The notes under the pieces: generated by a model
The model's database searches: none
The model's input: the letters and a program-made list of their open reading frames with translations, nothing else
Told to the model about the DNA's origin: nothing
Part shown: positions 62,862-64,000 of the stretch, piece after piece
Position numbering within the stretch: the first letter of the stretch is position 1
How the letters are laid out: every line of letters begins with the position of its first letter
Made by a program: the position numbers and the translations under genes
Assembly (NCBI GenBank): GCA_017643585.1
Contig: JAEPND010000001.1
Coordinates: 319,834-383,833, forward strand
Direction: 5' to 3'
DNA from: Maricaulis sp.
GTDB lineage: Bacteria; Pseudomonadota; Alphaproteobacteria; Caulobacterales; Maricaulaceae
DNA: 64,000 bases

Positions 62862-64000
62862 CTATGCCGGCGGAGTCGCATCAATGATGCGCTGGGCAAC
62901 AGCAGTCGGCAGCAGGACGTACCAGCTGGCCTGCGCGCGGGTCGTCCCGGCCCGCCGCTCCGCATCAGACCCCCACCCCCAGAAAAAATCACCGCGTATG
63001 GCGCCATTGATCGCGCCACCGGAATCCTGGGCAACCACCAGGCCAGACCAGGTATCCAATTCAGGCAGATCAGCTGTAAGCCAGATGGGAACACCATGGG
63101 CATGATGCGAGGTATCCACCGCGATTGAGGCCATGGGCGTCAGCGGTAGACCGGCCGATCCCGCAGGCCCGAGATCCGGATCGGTCAGAGGCTGGGTCTG
63201 GAAGAAGACATAACGCGGATTGACGGCAAACAGCTCTGCCGTCGCTTCGGGCCCGTTCGCATTGAGCCAACGCTCAATCCCCTGCTTCGACGCGGCGTGG
63301 CGCTCGAGTTCGCCCCGGCGGATCAATTCGCGACCGATGGAGCGATAGGGCAGACCATTATGCGCGGCAAAGGCGGCACGTTCCTGGTGACCATCCGGGT
63401 AAACCAGGCGGCCGGAGCCCTGGATCTGCAGGAAAAAGACATCAATCGGGCGACCCCAGGCGATCACATCACCGCGGTCCTGGCGCTCGATCTCATCCCG
63501 ATCGCGATAGAAGACCAGCTCGCCACCCTCGACCCGGCCCACAAGGCGACGCCCGGCAAGCGTCTCGTCAAATCGCCCGAGATCGACCGTTACCAGATCA
63601 TCGGGGCGACGACGCAGCGGTTGCGAAAATTCACTATCCGCGCGCTCTCGCACCTCGACAAAGGGTTCGTAATACCCGGTCAGCAAGCCGGTATCGGCAG
63701 GTTCGACCGTCTCGTCTTCGGCGATCGCGGTGATGCGGATAGGCTGAAAGGCCGCTTCAAGCGCTGCACGCCGGGAGGCCGCATCAGACCCGGCCAGCAT
63801 GGCGGCGGCACAGGCGGCGCGCCAGTCGCCGACCGTTCCCGCCCATTCGGCCCGGGGGTTGAGCGGCCGGTCATCGGCCCAGCCCTGCCAGCGCTCGCAG
63901 GAGCGCAGAAACGCGGAAATACCATCCAGCGGGTCGGCCGATTGCCAGTCGCGAAGCGCGTCCCAATGTGCGGGGATCAATTGAAGCTGATCTGGGAGAA
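62862..64000 (-). CDS. mltA: Membrane-bound lytic transglycosylase A, 5' end outside window
   Basis: MltA cleaves peptidoglycan glycan strands to 1,6-anhydro products at the outer membrane. Visible parts are the MltA domain (GLLTGYYEPFVEVRERADSEFSQPLRRRP, VIAWGRPIDVFFLQIQGSGRL) and the C-terminal 3D domain VVAQDSGGAINGAIRGDFFWGWG, which carries the catalytic Asp. The frame stays open to base 64000 (upstream residues LPDQLQLIPAHW), so the signal peptide and true start lie beyond the right edge. Confidence 0.93.
   Translation of the reverse strand, partial: LPDQLQLIPAHWDALRDWQSADPLDGISAFLRSCERWQGWADDRPLNPRAEWAGTVGDWRAACAAAMLAGSDAASRRAALEAAFQPIRITAIAEDETVEPADTGLLTGYYEPFVEVRERADSEFSQPLRRRPDDLVTVDLGRFDETLAGRRLVGRVEGGELVFYRDRDEIERQDRGDVIAWGRPIDVFFLQIQGSGRLVYPDGHQERAAFAAHNGLPYRSIGRELIRRGELERHAASKQGIERWLNANGPEATAELFAVNPRYVFFQTQPLTDPDLGPAGSAGLPLTPMASIAVDTSHHAHGVPIWLTADLPELDTWSGLVVAQDSGGAINGAIRGDFFWGWGSDAERRAGTTRAQASWYVLLPTAVAQRIIDATPPA

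Overview
The window is a gene-dense, GC-rich bacterial chromosome segment with no rRNA, tRNA, CRISPR array, prophage or recognisable insertion sequence. Gene content and order point to an alphaproteobacterium, most likely Caulobacterales (Maricaulis/Hyphomonas-like): a Lnt–CorC–YbeY–PhoH–MiaB run beside a short XRE regulator and TrmB–RimP, a Fur protein without the usual C-terminal CxxC pairs, GlnD–MurJ–TrpS–MutS, HrcA–GrpE next to Rph, DnaK/DnaJ, and HslVU. A perfect 14-bp parS-type palindrome beside hslV suggests, as inference, that the segment lies in the origin-proximal (centromere) part of the chromosome.

Layout. 1–11.2 kb is a leftward housekeeping block: Nfu, TsaB–RimI, Fur, an MFS transporter, MiaB–PhoH–YbeY–CorC with 4-bp stop/start overlaps, Lnt, an XRE regulator, TrmB and the 5' part of RimP behind its own promoter and a terminator-like leader hairpin. 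11.2–20.7 kb holds a copper chaperone with TrpS, then MurJ, GlnD and MutS. 20.8–34.4 kb holds the malic enzyme, an AmpG-like permease, a hybrid histidine kinase, ComM, glutathione synthetase with a BON lipoprotein, YraN–RsmI, an LppC-type lipoprotein, and HemW–RdgB. 34.4–35.7 kb is an AT-richer insert-like unit: a tiny membrane peptide, a DUF2975 membrane protein, a small XRE regulator and a candidate structured RNA. 35.7–38.8 kb is Rph, an orphan gene, HrcA and GrpE.

The most unusual stretch is 38.8–44.4 kb. A single lipoprotein metallopeptidase gene (M61-like, HEAAH plus a PDZ-like tail) sits between two identical 63-bp direct repeats, each carrying a rho-independent terminator, so it looks like a one-gene insertion downstream of grpE. 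It is followed by a membrane-anchored glutamate-synthase-like oxidoreductase with a small membrane partner, a second exported HExxH protein of unknown family, and an unknown lipoprotein. 45–51.3 kb is the heat-shock cluster dnaK–(FkbM methyltransferase)–dnaJ, then a membrane protein and dapB. 51.4–57.5 kb holds accessory genes: a WYL regulator, a glyoxalase, an AraC–Ogt fusion, DUF2244, endonuclease III, an ATP-grasp enzyme and a PfkB kinase. 57.6–64 kb holds a GGDEF–EAL protein, hslV and hslU separated by an inverted VOC gene, an Smr protein, and MltA, which runs off the right edge.

Functionally the window is dominated by protein quality control (HrcA, GrpE, DnaK, DnaJ, HslVU), translation and RNA modification (TrmB, RimP, MiaB, TsaB, RimI, YbeY, RsmI, TrpS, Rph), envelope maintenance (Lnt, MurJ, AmpG, LppC, MltA) and DNA repair (MutS, AlkB, Ogt, Nth). 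All family names rest on motifs read by eye; no database search was run.
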